Shown: piece by piece, positions 41,559-48,904 of the stretch | Layout of the letters: the number at the start of each line of letters is the position of its first letter | How positions within the stretch are numbered: the stretch's first letter is position 1 | Origin: DATDYB01 sp036517115 | GTDB taxonomy: Bacteria > Patescibacteriota > Minisyncoccia > Phycocordibacterales > PALSA-1337 | DNA length: 64,000 nt | Direction of reading: 5' to 3' | Assembly: GCA_036517115.1 (NCBI GenBank) | Contig: DATDYB010000023.1 | Location: forward strand, 4,028-68,027 | Notes under the pieces: model-generated | Told to the model about the DNA's origin: nothing | The model's database searches: none | Seen by the model: only the letters and a program-made list of their open reading frames with translations | Program-made: the position numbers and the translations under genes

Positions 41559-44207
41559 ATGAAACTAAAGATTGTGACGGCATGCTGTGTCGGAATCGTA
41601 TTTCTGGCAGGCTACGAATATGCGACAGCACAAGTTTTTTCTGTACGGGAATTCGTGATCGATACGCTTGGAAAGCCGGTTGGGCTTATTGAAAATAAAA
41701 AAGGTACCTTTGATCTAGGTCATTCGGAAGGGAAGGTTGTACAAGAATGGACCAACACTAAGGGAGTAATGAAGGACTCCGTAAGTGGAGCAACATGGAG
41801 TATAGAATATGAGAAAAAGGGAGCCAGCAGGCAGGGTTGCAATCCACCAGTTCTTAATATCACCATGAAGGATGCAAAAGGTAAGACAAAACCACTTTTT
41901 TTCGGGACAAGCACTTACCAGAATAATACCGCTTTGAAGTACGCAAAAATCAGGATGGTGCCTGACTGCGAGCTGTGGGGATTCAATATTAATGTATTGC
42001 TCCGAGAATATTTCGTATATAGCATGCTTCGAAAATTCGGACTACCTATCGTTGATGTGGTCGGTTTTGCGAATGTGACGTTTAAATCTTCTGATGTGGC
42101 TGAGTCAGAAACATACCGTTATATGCTACTGCAACGAGACAATGAGTCGAAGGATGATATTGCGTTCACTACACAATTTAATTTTTTACCTGATCTGATT
42201 GAAGCGAGTGATTCAGAAAAAGGTCTCATTGGAGGAATAGAGTATCCGGAAGGAGGAATGACAGTTACATATCAAAGTTCAGGAAAAAGAGGTGGTGAAT
42301 TTGAAGTTGATAATTTGATTCGGGTAGCCTTATTTACTGGGCTTTTTAATATGAATGACCGCTCCCCGTTACATAATGAAGATTATGGTATTGATGTAGC
42401 AACAGGAAAGGTGAAAAAAATTCCTTTTGACTTCGATATGTCGATCGGAAGTCAGTGTTCCGCATCAAATCTTACTTCTTTTGCGCCGAATGATGTAGTG
42501 AGAGAGATCATGGCACAGGCGCCTCAAGATAAAAAACAACTATATACACAAACTTTGGTTAAAATTAGTAAAGAAATATTCGATACGCAGCAAACGCTCA
42601 GTAGTATGCTTGCTGTAGTTGATCGGTATCCGTTGTCTGATGATAAAAACAAGCTGAAAGAATACCTCAAAAAGAACTTCGGTATTTATGCGACGTATTT
42701 CGGATCAAAAAGATTTACCGATGACATGGCCATCGTTTATACACCGTTTAGTAACCCCGTCAGCGTATCTACAGCAAAGAAAAGTATCGTAGTGCGTTCT
42801 CCAAGTGATGGTGAGACCGTGAACGACCAGTACAGAGGAGAGTATACTGCTACAGGAGTTTCATTTTTCAAGGTGGAAATCATCGATGATAAAGGTAATG
42901 CTTCGCCGATACGTCAATGGAATCGACGGGGTGTATGCGATGGGGTCTATGATTTCGAATCATGGTACGTAGAGGGACCAATTGACCCGAATGCATATTT
43001 CACCATACGTCTTTCCGATGTTGAGGATCCCGCCGTATACGGAGAAAGTGGCAAGTTCAAGATAAAGTCTACACGAGAATTCGTCGGACCCACGCCTATT
43101 CGTGCTATTCCTGTAGGACCGGCATCGATAAATGTCCTTTCTCCTGTGACAGACGAAGTGCTTGAAAAAGGAAAATCGTATGTTATTAGATACAAAGCCT
43201 CGAACATTTTCGAGATGAACGTGGATCTTATGGACATCAAGGGCAATAAGCTTATCCGAAAAATTGAGACCATACGACCTAATGCATTTGGTGATTTTTA
43301 TTGGAATGTTCCTAAAGACCTCGATCTTGAGCGTGATGACTATTTTACTATCCAGATGAGTGACGCGCAGGACCCAAAGGTCAAGTCCAAAAGCGGAAAG
43401 TTCAGAATAGCGGAGAGTCACGAGCCCAGCATGGAGATTATAAGTAGTACGTTTGGGCTTGAATACGATAACAATCGTAAAGAGTCAGGGCTAACCTCGA
43501 AGATAAGTGTGAGTATCACTGCTCATAAAAGTGCTGATTTGATCATTGATAAAGAAGGAATGTTTCTTGTTGGTGCGCTCAGTAAAGAAGTGAATGGAAT
43601 GTATAATGAAACTAAATATACAACTCGCACTCCTGTAGGCCAGGTCGGGACGTCGTACAAAATTCCAGCAGGAACCAATGTGATATTCGACCTCACGACC
43701 AGGTTTAATCCTAAGGCAATGTTCGCGGGTTCCTACCAGGCAACATTGTGGGGGTTTGGATACGGAGAACGCGAGCGGGAGATTGCTGCCAAATACGCAC
43801 CAGAAAACTACTCCAATGCAGTAGTAATTGTTGGTGAAACATCTCCTTATATTATCAACCTCTTCAGCTCTTCTCAGCCTCCTCCCATAGATCAATCGGT
43901 AACGATCGTCGGAGAGAGATTTGGTGTTGGTATGATCGACGTGGCGATCAATGGAAAGAAAATTTCATTATTAGCAAAGAAATTTGGAGCCAAGGGTCTG
44001 GATCAGATTGAGTTTATACCGAAAGATGTGGGTATTGAAGCAGGGTGGATTCAAATACAGATTATGAATTCTGTAGAAGGGAACAGTAATATGTATAATA
44101 TTGAATTTCTTCCTGCTAAGGCAGCGCTCGGAACATGGAAAGATCAGTTCGCCAACATACTACAGGCAATCGAAGGAATTTTTAGTACCAAGAACGTCAA
44201 ACAATGA
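41559..44207 (+). CDS. Secreted CotH-kinase-like protein with Ig/IPT domains
   Basis: 882 residues with signal peptide MKLKIVTACCVGIVFLAGYE (cleaved near ATA-Q). About 50-400 looks like the CotH atypical kinase fold: NVLLREYFVYSMLRKFGLP, later FTGLFNMNDRSPLHNEDYG and KKIPFDFDMSIG. The N-x-N-D-R...N and P-x-D-F-D-x-S-x-G spacing matches CotH catalytic and metal-binding segments. Two SxxVxSPxxGExV / Kre9-like Ig domains follow (about 405-510 and 525-620), then an IPT/TIG-like domain (about 755-860) and an amphipathic C-terminal helix. The enzymatic activity and its substrate are inferred. It overlaps the next gene by 4 bp. Confidence 0.7.
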   Translation: MKLKIVTACCVGIVFLAGYEYATAQVFSVREFVIDTLGKPVGLIENKKGTFDLGHSEGKVVQEWTNTKGVMKDSVSGATWSIEYEKKGASRQGCNPPVLNITMKDAKGKTKPLFFGTSTYQNNTALKYAKIRMVPDCELWGFNINVLLREYFVYSMLRKFGLPIVDVVGFANVTFKSSDVAESETYRYMLLQRDNESKDDIAFTTQFNFLPDLIEASDSEKGLIGGIEYPEGGMTVTYQSSGKRGGEFEVDNLIRVALFTGLFNMNDRSPLHNEDYGIDVATGKVKKIPFDFDMSIGSQCSASNLTSFAPNDVVREIMAQAPQDKKQLYTQTLVKISKEIFDTQQTLSSMLAVVDRYPLSDDKNKLKEYLKKNFGIYATYFGSKRFTDDMAIVYTPFSNPVSVSTAKKSIVVRSPSDGETVNDQYRGEYTATGVSFFKVEIIDDKGNASPIRQWNRRGVCDGVYDFESWYVEGPIDPNAYFTIRLSDVEDPAVYGESGKFKIKSTREFVGPTPIRAIPVGPASINVLSPVTDEVLEKGKSYVIRYKASNIFEMNVDLMDIKGNKLIRKIETIRPNAFGDFYWNVPKDLDLERDDYFTIQMSDAQDPKVKSKSGKFRIAESHEPSMEIISSTFGLEYDNNRKESGLTSKISVSITAHKSADLIIDKEGMFLVGALSKEVNGMYNETKYTTRTPVGQVGTSYKIPAGTNVIFDLTTRFNPKAMFAGSYQATLWGFGYGEREREIAAKYAPENYSNAVVIVGETSPYIINLFSSSQPPPIDQSVTIVGERFGVGMIDVAINGKKISLLAKKFGAKGLDQIEFIPKDVGIEAGWIQIQIMNSVEGNSNMYNIEFLPAKAALGTWKDQFANILQAIEGIFSTKNVKQ

Positions 44208-45769
44208 AAAATATTATCCTTATCGCAGCCATCCTCGTCCTCGTCTCGCCATTAACAACATGGGCTGAAGGGAACTGTCTCATTCTCCGCGAGACGATGC
44301 GGCTTCGTTCGGACGATGATCGCACTAAAGGAGAAGTTTCTAAACTCCAGAATTTTCTCAAAGCAAGAGGATATTTTAACGCTGAAATTTCGGGATTTTA
44401 CGGGAAAGCTACTGCGGAAGCCGTACTTAGTTTTCAAAGAGCCAATAACATTGCTCCTGCCGGTGGGAGTGCATGGGTCTCAGCCGTAGTAGGTAAGCAG
44501 ACGCAGGCAAAGATAGCGTCGCTTACTTGTAAAACAGCAACCATTAAAGACGCGGCGCCTACACTCACACCTGTTGTCAGCACCCCTCTTTCCGCTACTC
44601 CTCTCGAGGTTTCAACCACAGGTTCATTTACGCTAACTTTTCTCACTTCACCGACTGAGTGGCTTCCTGCCACTACCAAAGCTATTACCTGGACAACCAT
44701 TGCCGGGGTCGTCATTCCGTATGTAAAGATAGATCTTTATAAAAATGGTGTTTATGATCGGTCGATCACCACGAGCGCATACAACTACGGAACCTATACA
44801 TGGAAAGTACCTTCCGATCTTCAAAGTGCTACCAGGTACACTATTCGTGTGAGCAGTCTTTCAGGCCTCCAGGCCACTGAAACAAAAAGTTATTTTACTG
44901 TGCCCACTGTTACGGTAGCAGCACCAGTTACGGTACCGACACAAACTGGCACTACGCAGCCCACGGAGAGTACCATCGTCCCTCTCTCGGCAATGTGCTC
45001 CGCCAATGTCTCCACTATAGCGACTAATGGAGAAGTGCTGTGGACGGTGAGACCAGTGGGTGGATCAGGAAGCTACACCTACTCATGGAATGACACCGAT
45101 GGTGTAATAGGTGCGTCGCCTACCTCAGTAACCTACGCAAGGATCTATACCACTGTCGGTACTAAAACCGTGAACGCTCTTGTCATGGATGCTGCTGGAA
45201 AATATACTCCTGCTTCCTGTGGTTCAGTTACCGTGACGGCACCCGTTACGACGTATTCGACGGGCAACACTGGATACTCTACTGGAAATACAGGCAGTAC
45301 AGGAAATACGGGGGTGTCCGGCATCCCGAACCTCTTTCCATCCACTCCTGCAGTATCCGGTAACGGCTCGCCGAGCGGTGCCCTACAGGCTGGAACTATG
45401 ACTGTCACGGGTGGTGTGGCGAACAACGGTACGGCGACCGCAGGGGCATCGACCGTGCAACTTAAATATTCTCAAGATGGTGTGAATTATTACGACTGGG
45501 TGACGCAATCCATATCCTCCGTTGTGCCGGGCTCTCTTCAGTCGTTCTCTTATACTTGGCAAGGTGGTGTTGGTGTTTGGTATGTCAAAATGTGTGCCGA
45601 TTCTACCAATGCTGTTACAGAGTCTAACGAATCGGACAATTGTTCAGTGGGTACAAGGTTTGACGTGGTGGCGTCTGTCTCAAAGGGCGGCGGCAAACTC
45701 ATGGCAAGCGTCAGCAATGCAATTGGCAGCATCATTCGTTTTCTGGGAAAGCAAGGGGCCGTCGAATAG
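44204..45769 (+). CDS. Secreted peptidoglycan-binding and CARDB protein
   Basis: 521 residues. The signal peptide ends near TTWA-E. A PG_binding_1-type three-helix domain lies at about 40-85 (VSKLQNFLKARGYFNAEISG, FYGKATAEAVLSFQRAN). A Kre9/KNH-like Ig domain (about 145-225, PATTKAITWTTIAG), a PKD/Ig-like domain (about 255-345), a short Gly-Asn-Thr-Gly repeat linker (STGNTGYSTGNTGSTGNTG) and a CARDB domain ending in SNESDNCS (about 385-485) follow. It ends in an amphipathic helix (VSNAIGSIIRFLGK). It is translationally coupled to the CotH-like gene. It probably binds the cell wall. Confidence 0.78.
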   Translation: MKNIILIAAILVLVSPLTTWAEGNCLILRETMRLRSDDDRTKGEVSKLQNFLKARGYFNAEISGFYGKATAEAVLSFQRANNIAPAGGSAWVSAVVGKQTQAKIASLTCKTATIKDAAPTLTPVVSTPLSATPLEVSTTGSFTLTFLTSPTEWLPATTKAITWTTIAGVVIPYVKIDLYKNGVYDRSITTSAYNYGTYTWKVPSDLQSATRYTIRVSSLSGLQATETKSYFTVPTVTVAAPVTVPTQTGTTQPTESTIVPLSAMCSANVSTIATNGEVLWTVRPVGGSGSYTYSWNDTDGVIGASPTSVTYARIYTTVGTKTVNALVMDAAGKYTPASCGSVTVTAPVTTYSTGNTGYSTGNTGSTGNTGVSGIPNLFPSTPAVSGNGSPSGALQAGTMTVTGGVANNGTATAGASTVQLKYSQDGVNYYDWVTQSISSVVPGSLQSFSYTWQGGVGVWYVKMCADSTNAVTESNESDNCSVGTRFDVVASVSKGGGKLMASVSNAIGSIIRFLGKQGAVE

Positions 45770-45775
45770 CGGCTG

Positions 45776-45919
45776 TGCTATAATGCTGAATTGAAAGAAG
45801 CGAAGCGACTATGCAATTCGCACCCCGTGGAGTAAATCATTTCATGATTTCATTTTGCGGAGCAAAATGTACTCCACAGGGTGATGATTTTCTAATCGTA
45901 GAGCTCAAGAAAATCAATC
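45776..45919 (+). promoter_or_regulatory. tpiA promoter and three-way-junction leader
   Basis: The promoter is TGC-TATAAT (45776-45784), with +1 near 45791. The leader of about 129 bases has a GAATTG/CAATTC pair (45788-45819). An outer stem, CACCC-c-GTGGAGTA with its complement (45821-45834, 45870-45883), encloses two 7-bp hairpins with 3-base loops (45834-45850 and 45852-45868). A last hairpin GATTTTCT/AGAAAATC (45886-45915) ends 4 bases before the ATG. This could be a regulatory RNA; its ligand or factor is unknown. Confidence 0.6.
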
Positions 45920-46681
45920 ATGAAATCAAAGAAAATTGTAGTGGGTAACTGGAAAATGGAACCTCATTTTATAGCTGATGCAACGCGGCTTTTTACGGGC
46001 GTAAAAAAAACAGCCGAAAAATTAACTTCGGTTAAGACCGTCGTTGCTCCGCCGTTCGTATATATCCATGATTTGAAAAAAAAATATAAAGGAGAAAATA
46101 TCTCGCTTGCTGGGCAGGACGTTTTTAATGAGATGGGGGGTGCATTTACGGGTGAAGTTAGTCCTTTGCAACTTATGAGTGTTGGAGCGGAGTACTGCAT
46201 CGTCGGACATTCCGAACGACGCAAGCTAGGAGAAACAGATGTTGTTGTAGCAGAAAAAGTCCAAGCTGTTCTTAAAGCAGGACTCACTGCCATCGTATGT
46301 GTGGGAGAAAATGTCCGGGATCAAAGCGGTGCCTATCTGGATTTTGTTGCTAATCAGCTTAGGGTCACTCTTTCTAAGGTTCAGAAAAAAAATATTCGCG
46401 GACTCATTGTCGCTTACGAGCCAGTATGGGCGATCGGTAACAGCGAAGCCTTAAACGCCGCACTTATCCAAGAGATGGCGATTTTCATAAGAAAGATTCT
46501 TTCGGATTTATTTGGTCAAGAAGAGGCTTCTGACGTACCCGTACTCTATGGCGGGTCGATTTCAAGCAGAAATGCGGAGGACGTAATGCGCGGCGGCGGA
46601 GTACAGGGACTTCTGGTAGGCCGCGAGAGTTTAAACGTAGAAAGCTTCAGAGAGATCTTGAAGATAGTCGAGAAAATGTAA
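45920..46681 (+). CDS. tpiA: Triose-phosphate isomerase
   Basis: This TIM-barrel enzyme interconverts dihydroxyacetone phosphate and glyceraldehyde 3-phosphate in glycolysis. 253 residues. The catalytic Lys is in VGNWKME, the catalytic His in GHSERRKLGETD, and the catalytic Glu in VAYEPVWAIGN. The phosphate loop YGGSISSRNAEDVM and GLLVGRESL are all present. It is followed 18 bases later by pgk, forming a glycolytic pair. The long structured leader upstream suggests post-initiation control. Confidence 0.97.
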   Translation: MKSKKIVVGNWKMEPHFIADATRLFTGVKKTAEKLTSVKTVVAPPFVYIHDLKKKYKGENISLAGQDVFNEMGGAFTGEVSPLQLMSVGAEYCIVGHSERRKLGETDVVVAEKVQAVLKAGLTAIVCVGENVRDQSGAYLDFVANQLRVTLSKVQKKNIRGLIVAYEPVWAIGNSEALNAALIQEMAIFIRKILSDLFGQEEASDVPVLYGGSISSRNAEDVMRGGGVQGLLVGRESLNVESFREILKIVEKM

Positions 46682-46699
46682 TTTTTCAGCTCTGCCTTC

Positions 46700-47863
46700 A
46701 TGTCCCTTAAAACCATCCATTCACTCCATAATCTTAAAGATAAGCGAGTGCTCTTGCGTCTTGACCTTAATGTGCCTGTCGAGAACGGTCAGGTCGTCGA
46801 TGCCTTTCGGATCGAACAATCTATCCCGACGGTAGAATATCTGCGTCAGAAGGGAGCAGTGGTGATCATTGTTGCCCATATTGAAGCGGAGGAAGGATCC
46901 TCGCTTGAGGTTGTGGCGTCATACCTGCGAAAGCATTTTCCCGTAACTTTTATTAAAGAATATTGGACCGAAGAAACGAAAGGTATTGTTGAGAATGCAA
47001 AAGGTGGCAGTGTGATTCTTTTTGAAAACCTCCGTCTTCATGAGGAAGAAAAACGTAACGATAAAGAATTTTCCAAGAGACTTGCAGAATACGGAGATTA
47101 CTATGTGAACGAAGCTTTTTCGGTATCGCACCGGTCTCATGCCTCTATTGTCGGACTACCCTTGTATCTCCCTAGTTTCATAGGACTTCGGTTTGCCAAA
47201 GAAATAGAGCATCTCTCTACAGCGGCAGCATTACCGCATCCATTTCTTTTTATTATCGGCGGGGCAAAGTTTGAGACAAAGTTGCCGCTCATTGAGAAGT
47301 TTTTAGGTCACGCTGACAGGGTTTTTGTGTGTGGAGCCCTTGCTCATGACATCTTTAGGTTCCAGGGTTGTGAAATCGGCAAATCTACGGTCTCTGAGGT
47401 GCAATATGATTTTTCAAAAATTATCAATAACCCGAAAGTTGTTATTCCTACTGATGTAGTGGTGACAGACAGCCACGGGCCATGTGTTAAAAAACCGCAG
47501 GACGTTCTCCATACAGATACTATCTATGATGCTGGTCCTGAAACCATCACAAAACTCAAAACACTCATCAGTGAGGCTAAAGGAATTCTCTGGAATGGTC
47601 CCGTCGGTTTCTGTGAGCGAGGATTTAAAGAAGGAACTATCGAGTGCGCCCGGGCGATCTCGGAAAATACTACTGTCCGCTCTATTGTTGGTGGGGGAGA
47701 CACTTTGGCTGCCATTGAAGAGCTCGGCATTATTGATAAATTTTCATTTGTTTCAACTGGTGGCGGAGCCATGCTCGAGTTCCTGGCAAAGGGCACACTC
47801 CCGGGTATTGTCGCACTCAAAAGAAGTCAGCGGTGGAGATGGTTAAAGTTCCTTCTTTCCTAA
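46700..47863 (+). CDS. pgk: Phosphoglycerate kinase
   Basis: This enzyme transfers phosphate from 1,3-bisphosphoglycerate to ADP in glycolysis. 387 residues with the PGK signature RVLLRLDLNVPVENG (about 14-28). The N-terminal substrate-binding basic patch includes DAFRIEQSIPT, and the C-terminal nucleotide domain shows IIGGAKFETKLPLIEKF, ILWNGPVGFCERG, GGGDTLAAIEELG and FVSTGGGAMLEFL. It is in an operon with tpiA and overlaps the convergent HIT-family gene by 4 bp at the 3' end. Confidence 0.97.
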   Translation: MSLKTIHSLHNLKDKRVLLRLDLNVPVENGQVVDAFRIEQSIPTVEYLRQKGAVVIIVAHIEAEEGSSLEVVASYLRKHFPVTFIKEYWTEETKGIVENAKGGSVILFENLRLHEEEKRNDKEFSKRLAEYGDYYVNEAFSVSHRSHASIVGLPLYLPSFIGLRFAKEIEHLSTAAALPHPFLFIIGGAKFETKLPLIEKFLGHADRVFVCGALAHDIFRFQGCEIGKSTVSEVQYDFSKIINNPKVVIPTDVVVTDSHGPCVKKPQDVLHTDTIYDAGPETITKLKTLISEAKGILWNGPVGFCERGFKEGTIECARAISENTTVRSIVGGGDTLAAIEELGIIDKFSFVSTGGGAMLEFLAKGTLPGIVALKRSQRWRWLKFLLS

Positions 47864-48219
47864 AGATTTTCTCGAATTTTTTGTGCGTTGGTTGTAAAGC
47901 TGTTTTTGTCGTCTTTGGTGGATGCAGGATCAGGAAAAACCCAGAAATGTGCATGAGGAACTTCTTCACCGTAAATTCTACCTTGAATGAGCTCTGTCCC
48001 GAATGCTTTTCTTTGTGCTAAGGCGATTTTTTTGGTGATCTTAAAATATTCTTCGGCCTGAGGCACGTCCCATACCCATCGGTAATGTTGCTTGGGAATA
48101 ACGAGGGTGTGTCCGGGGGATTGAGGATGAATGTCTAAAAAGGCGAGAAAGTTTTCATTCTCGAACACGATCTCGGCTTGAATTTCTTTTTTCACAATTT
48201 TACAGAAAATGCAGTCCAC
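47860..48219 (-). CDS. HIT-family nucleotide hydrolase/transferase, variant triad
   Basis: 119 residues with a GTG start (MDCIFCKIVKKEI), 6 bases after TATACT, so probably leaderless. HIT hallmarks are present: N-terminal CxxC, FLDIHPQSPGHTLVIPKQHY, and the C-terminal active site. The active site reads HAHFW (89-93) instead of His-x-His-x-His, so the third His of the triad is Trp. The nucleophilic middle His (H91) and the first His remain. Substrates in the family are AMP-lysine, ApnA or adenylated nucleotides; the specificity here is unknown. Confidence 0.9.
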   Translation of the reverse strand: MDCIFCKIVKKEIQAEIVFENENFLAFLDIHPQSPGHTLVIPKQHYRWVWDVPQAEEYFKITKKIALAQRKAFGTELIQGRIYGEEVPHAHFWVFPDPASTKDDKNSFTTNAQKIRENL

Positions 48220-48225
48220 GAAGAT

Positions 48226-48231
48226 AGTATA
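48226..48231 (-). promoter_or_regulatory. Leaderless -10 box of the HIT gene
   Basis: TATACT on the minus strand, 6 bases before the GTG at 48219. It is the only leaderless start here that uses GTG. Confidence 0.6.
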
Positions 48232-48288
48232 AGGTATTAAGTATGAAGACGGAAATAAAAAGAGCCTATTTTTAACAGGCTCAAGATT

Positions 48289-48819
48289 TTAGATAACCGC
48301 TTCCACGCTAGGTGGACGAGAGGTGGTTTGACCGAAGTACGGTTGAATTAGTTTGGTGCCGGCCTCTTTATCGACCCATTCACGCAATTTTTCTTCATCA
48401 CAGAGTGAAATGAGTAACTCGTTAACCTCGTCCGGTAGCCGTCGCCTGCCATTCCATGGCGTTCTGATCGCCACCTTTCTTTGTGGTGGTGTCGATAGAA
48501 TTTTTCCCACTTCCTCGTCGAGCGTGGAGGACGAATCGTTTTCTCGAACCGGGTTTCCTCGGAGTGAACAGGAAATAGCGAATATTGGATTACCTCGAGT
48601 ATTTTTGGTAAGCACGATACCGCATTCATATTTTCCCCAGTATGTGAGTAGTATGGCATTGGCGGCTCTCTTCTTCTTTGTCTCGAGAAAATAATTCGCA
48701 TGCTCACCAGTGATGGCATTCATGAGAATACTTTTGAAATCAGGATCAGCCTTCAGGACTTTCCGAAGAGTGTTATTAGCCTCGCACAGCAATTGTTTGC
48801 TCTCTCGTATTGTTTTCAT
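48289..48819 (-). CDS. Hypothetical protein, 176 residues
   Basis: The start MKTIRESKQLLCEANNTLRK at 48819 is chosen over an upstream ATG three codons away. No signal peptide or membrane helix is present. The N-terminal helices are followed by a beta-rich centre (ANAILLTYWGKYECGIVLTK, PIFAISCSLRG) and a C-terminal helical part (LPDEVNELLISLCDEEKLREW). No known motif is recognised. The promoter TGA-TATATT lies 20 bases upstream, giving a leader of about 13 bases without an SD. It is divergent from recJ. Confidence 0.65.
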   Translation of the reverse strand: MKTIRESKQLLCEANNTLRKVLKADPDFKSILMNAITGEHANYFLETKKKRAANAILLTYWGKYECGIVLTKNTRGNPIFAISCSLRGNPVRENDSSSTLDEEVGKILSTPPQRKVAIRTPWNGRRRLPDEVNELLISLCDEEKLREWVDKEAGTKLIQPYFGQTTSRPPSVEAVI

Positions 48820-48839
48820 AATGATCAATTTCTGAAGAG

Positions 48840-48848
48840 AATATATCA
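48840..48848 (-). promoter_or_regulatory. Extended -10 promoter of the 176-residue gene
   Basis: TGA-TATATT on the minus strand, 20 bases before the ATG at 48819. Confidence 0.5.
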
Positions 48849-48889
48849 GCTTTTATATGAATATGGAAGGCTAGGCTTGAGAAGGGGGA

Positions 48890-48898
48890 TGATACAAT
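48890..48898 (+). promoter_or_regulatory. Leaderless extended -10 promoter of recJ
   Basis: TGA-TACAAT ends 6 bases before the recJ ATG at 48905. Confidence 0.65.
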
Positions 48899-48904
48899 AA
48901 AAGC

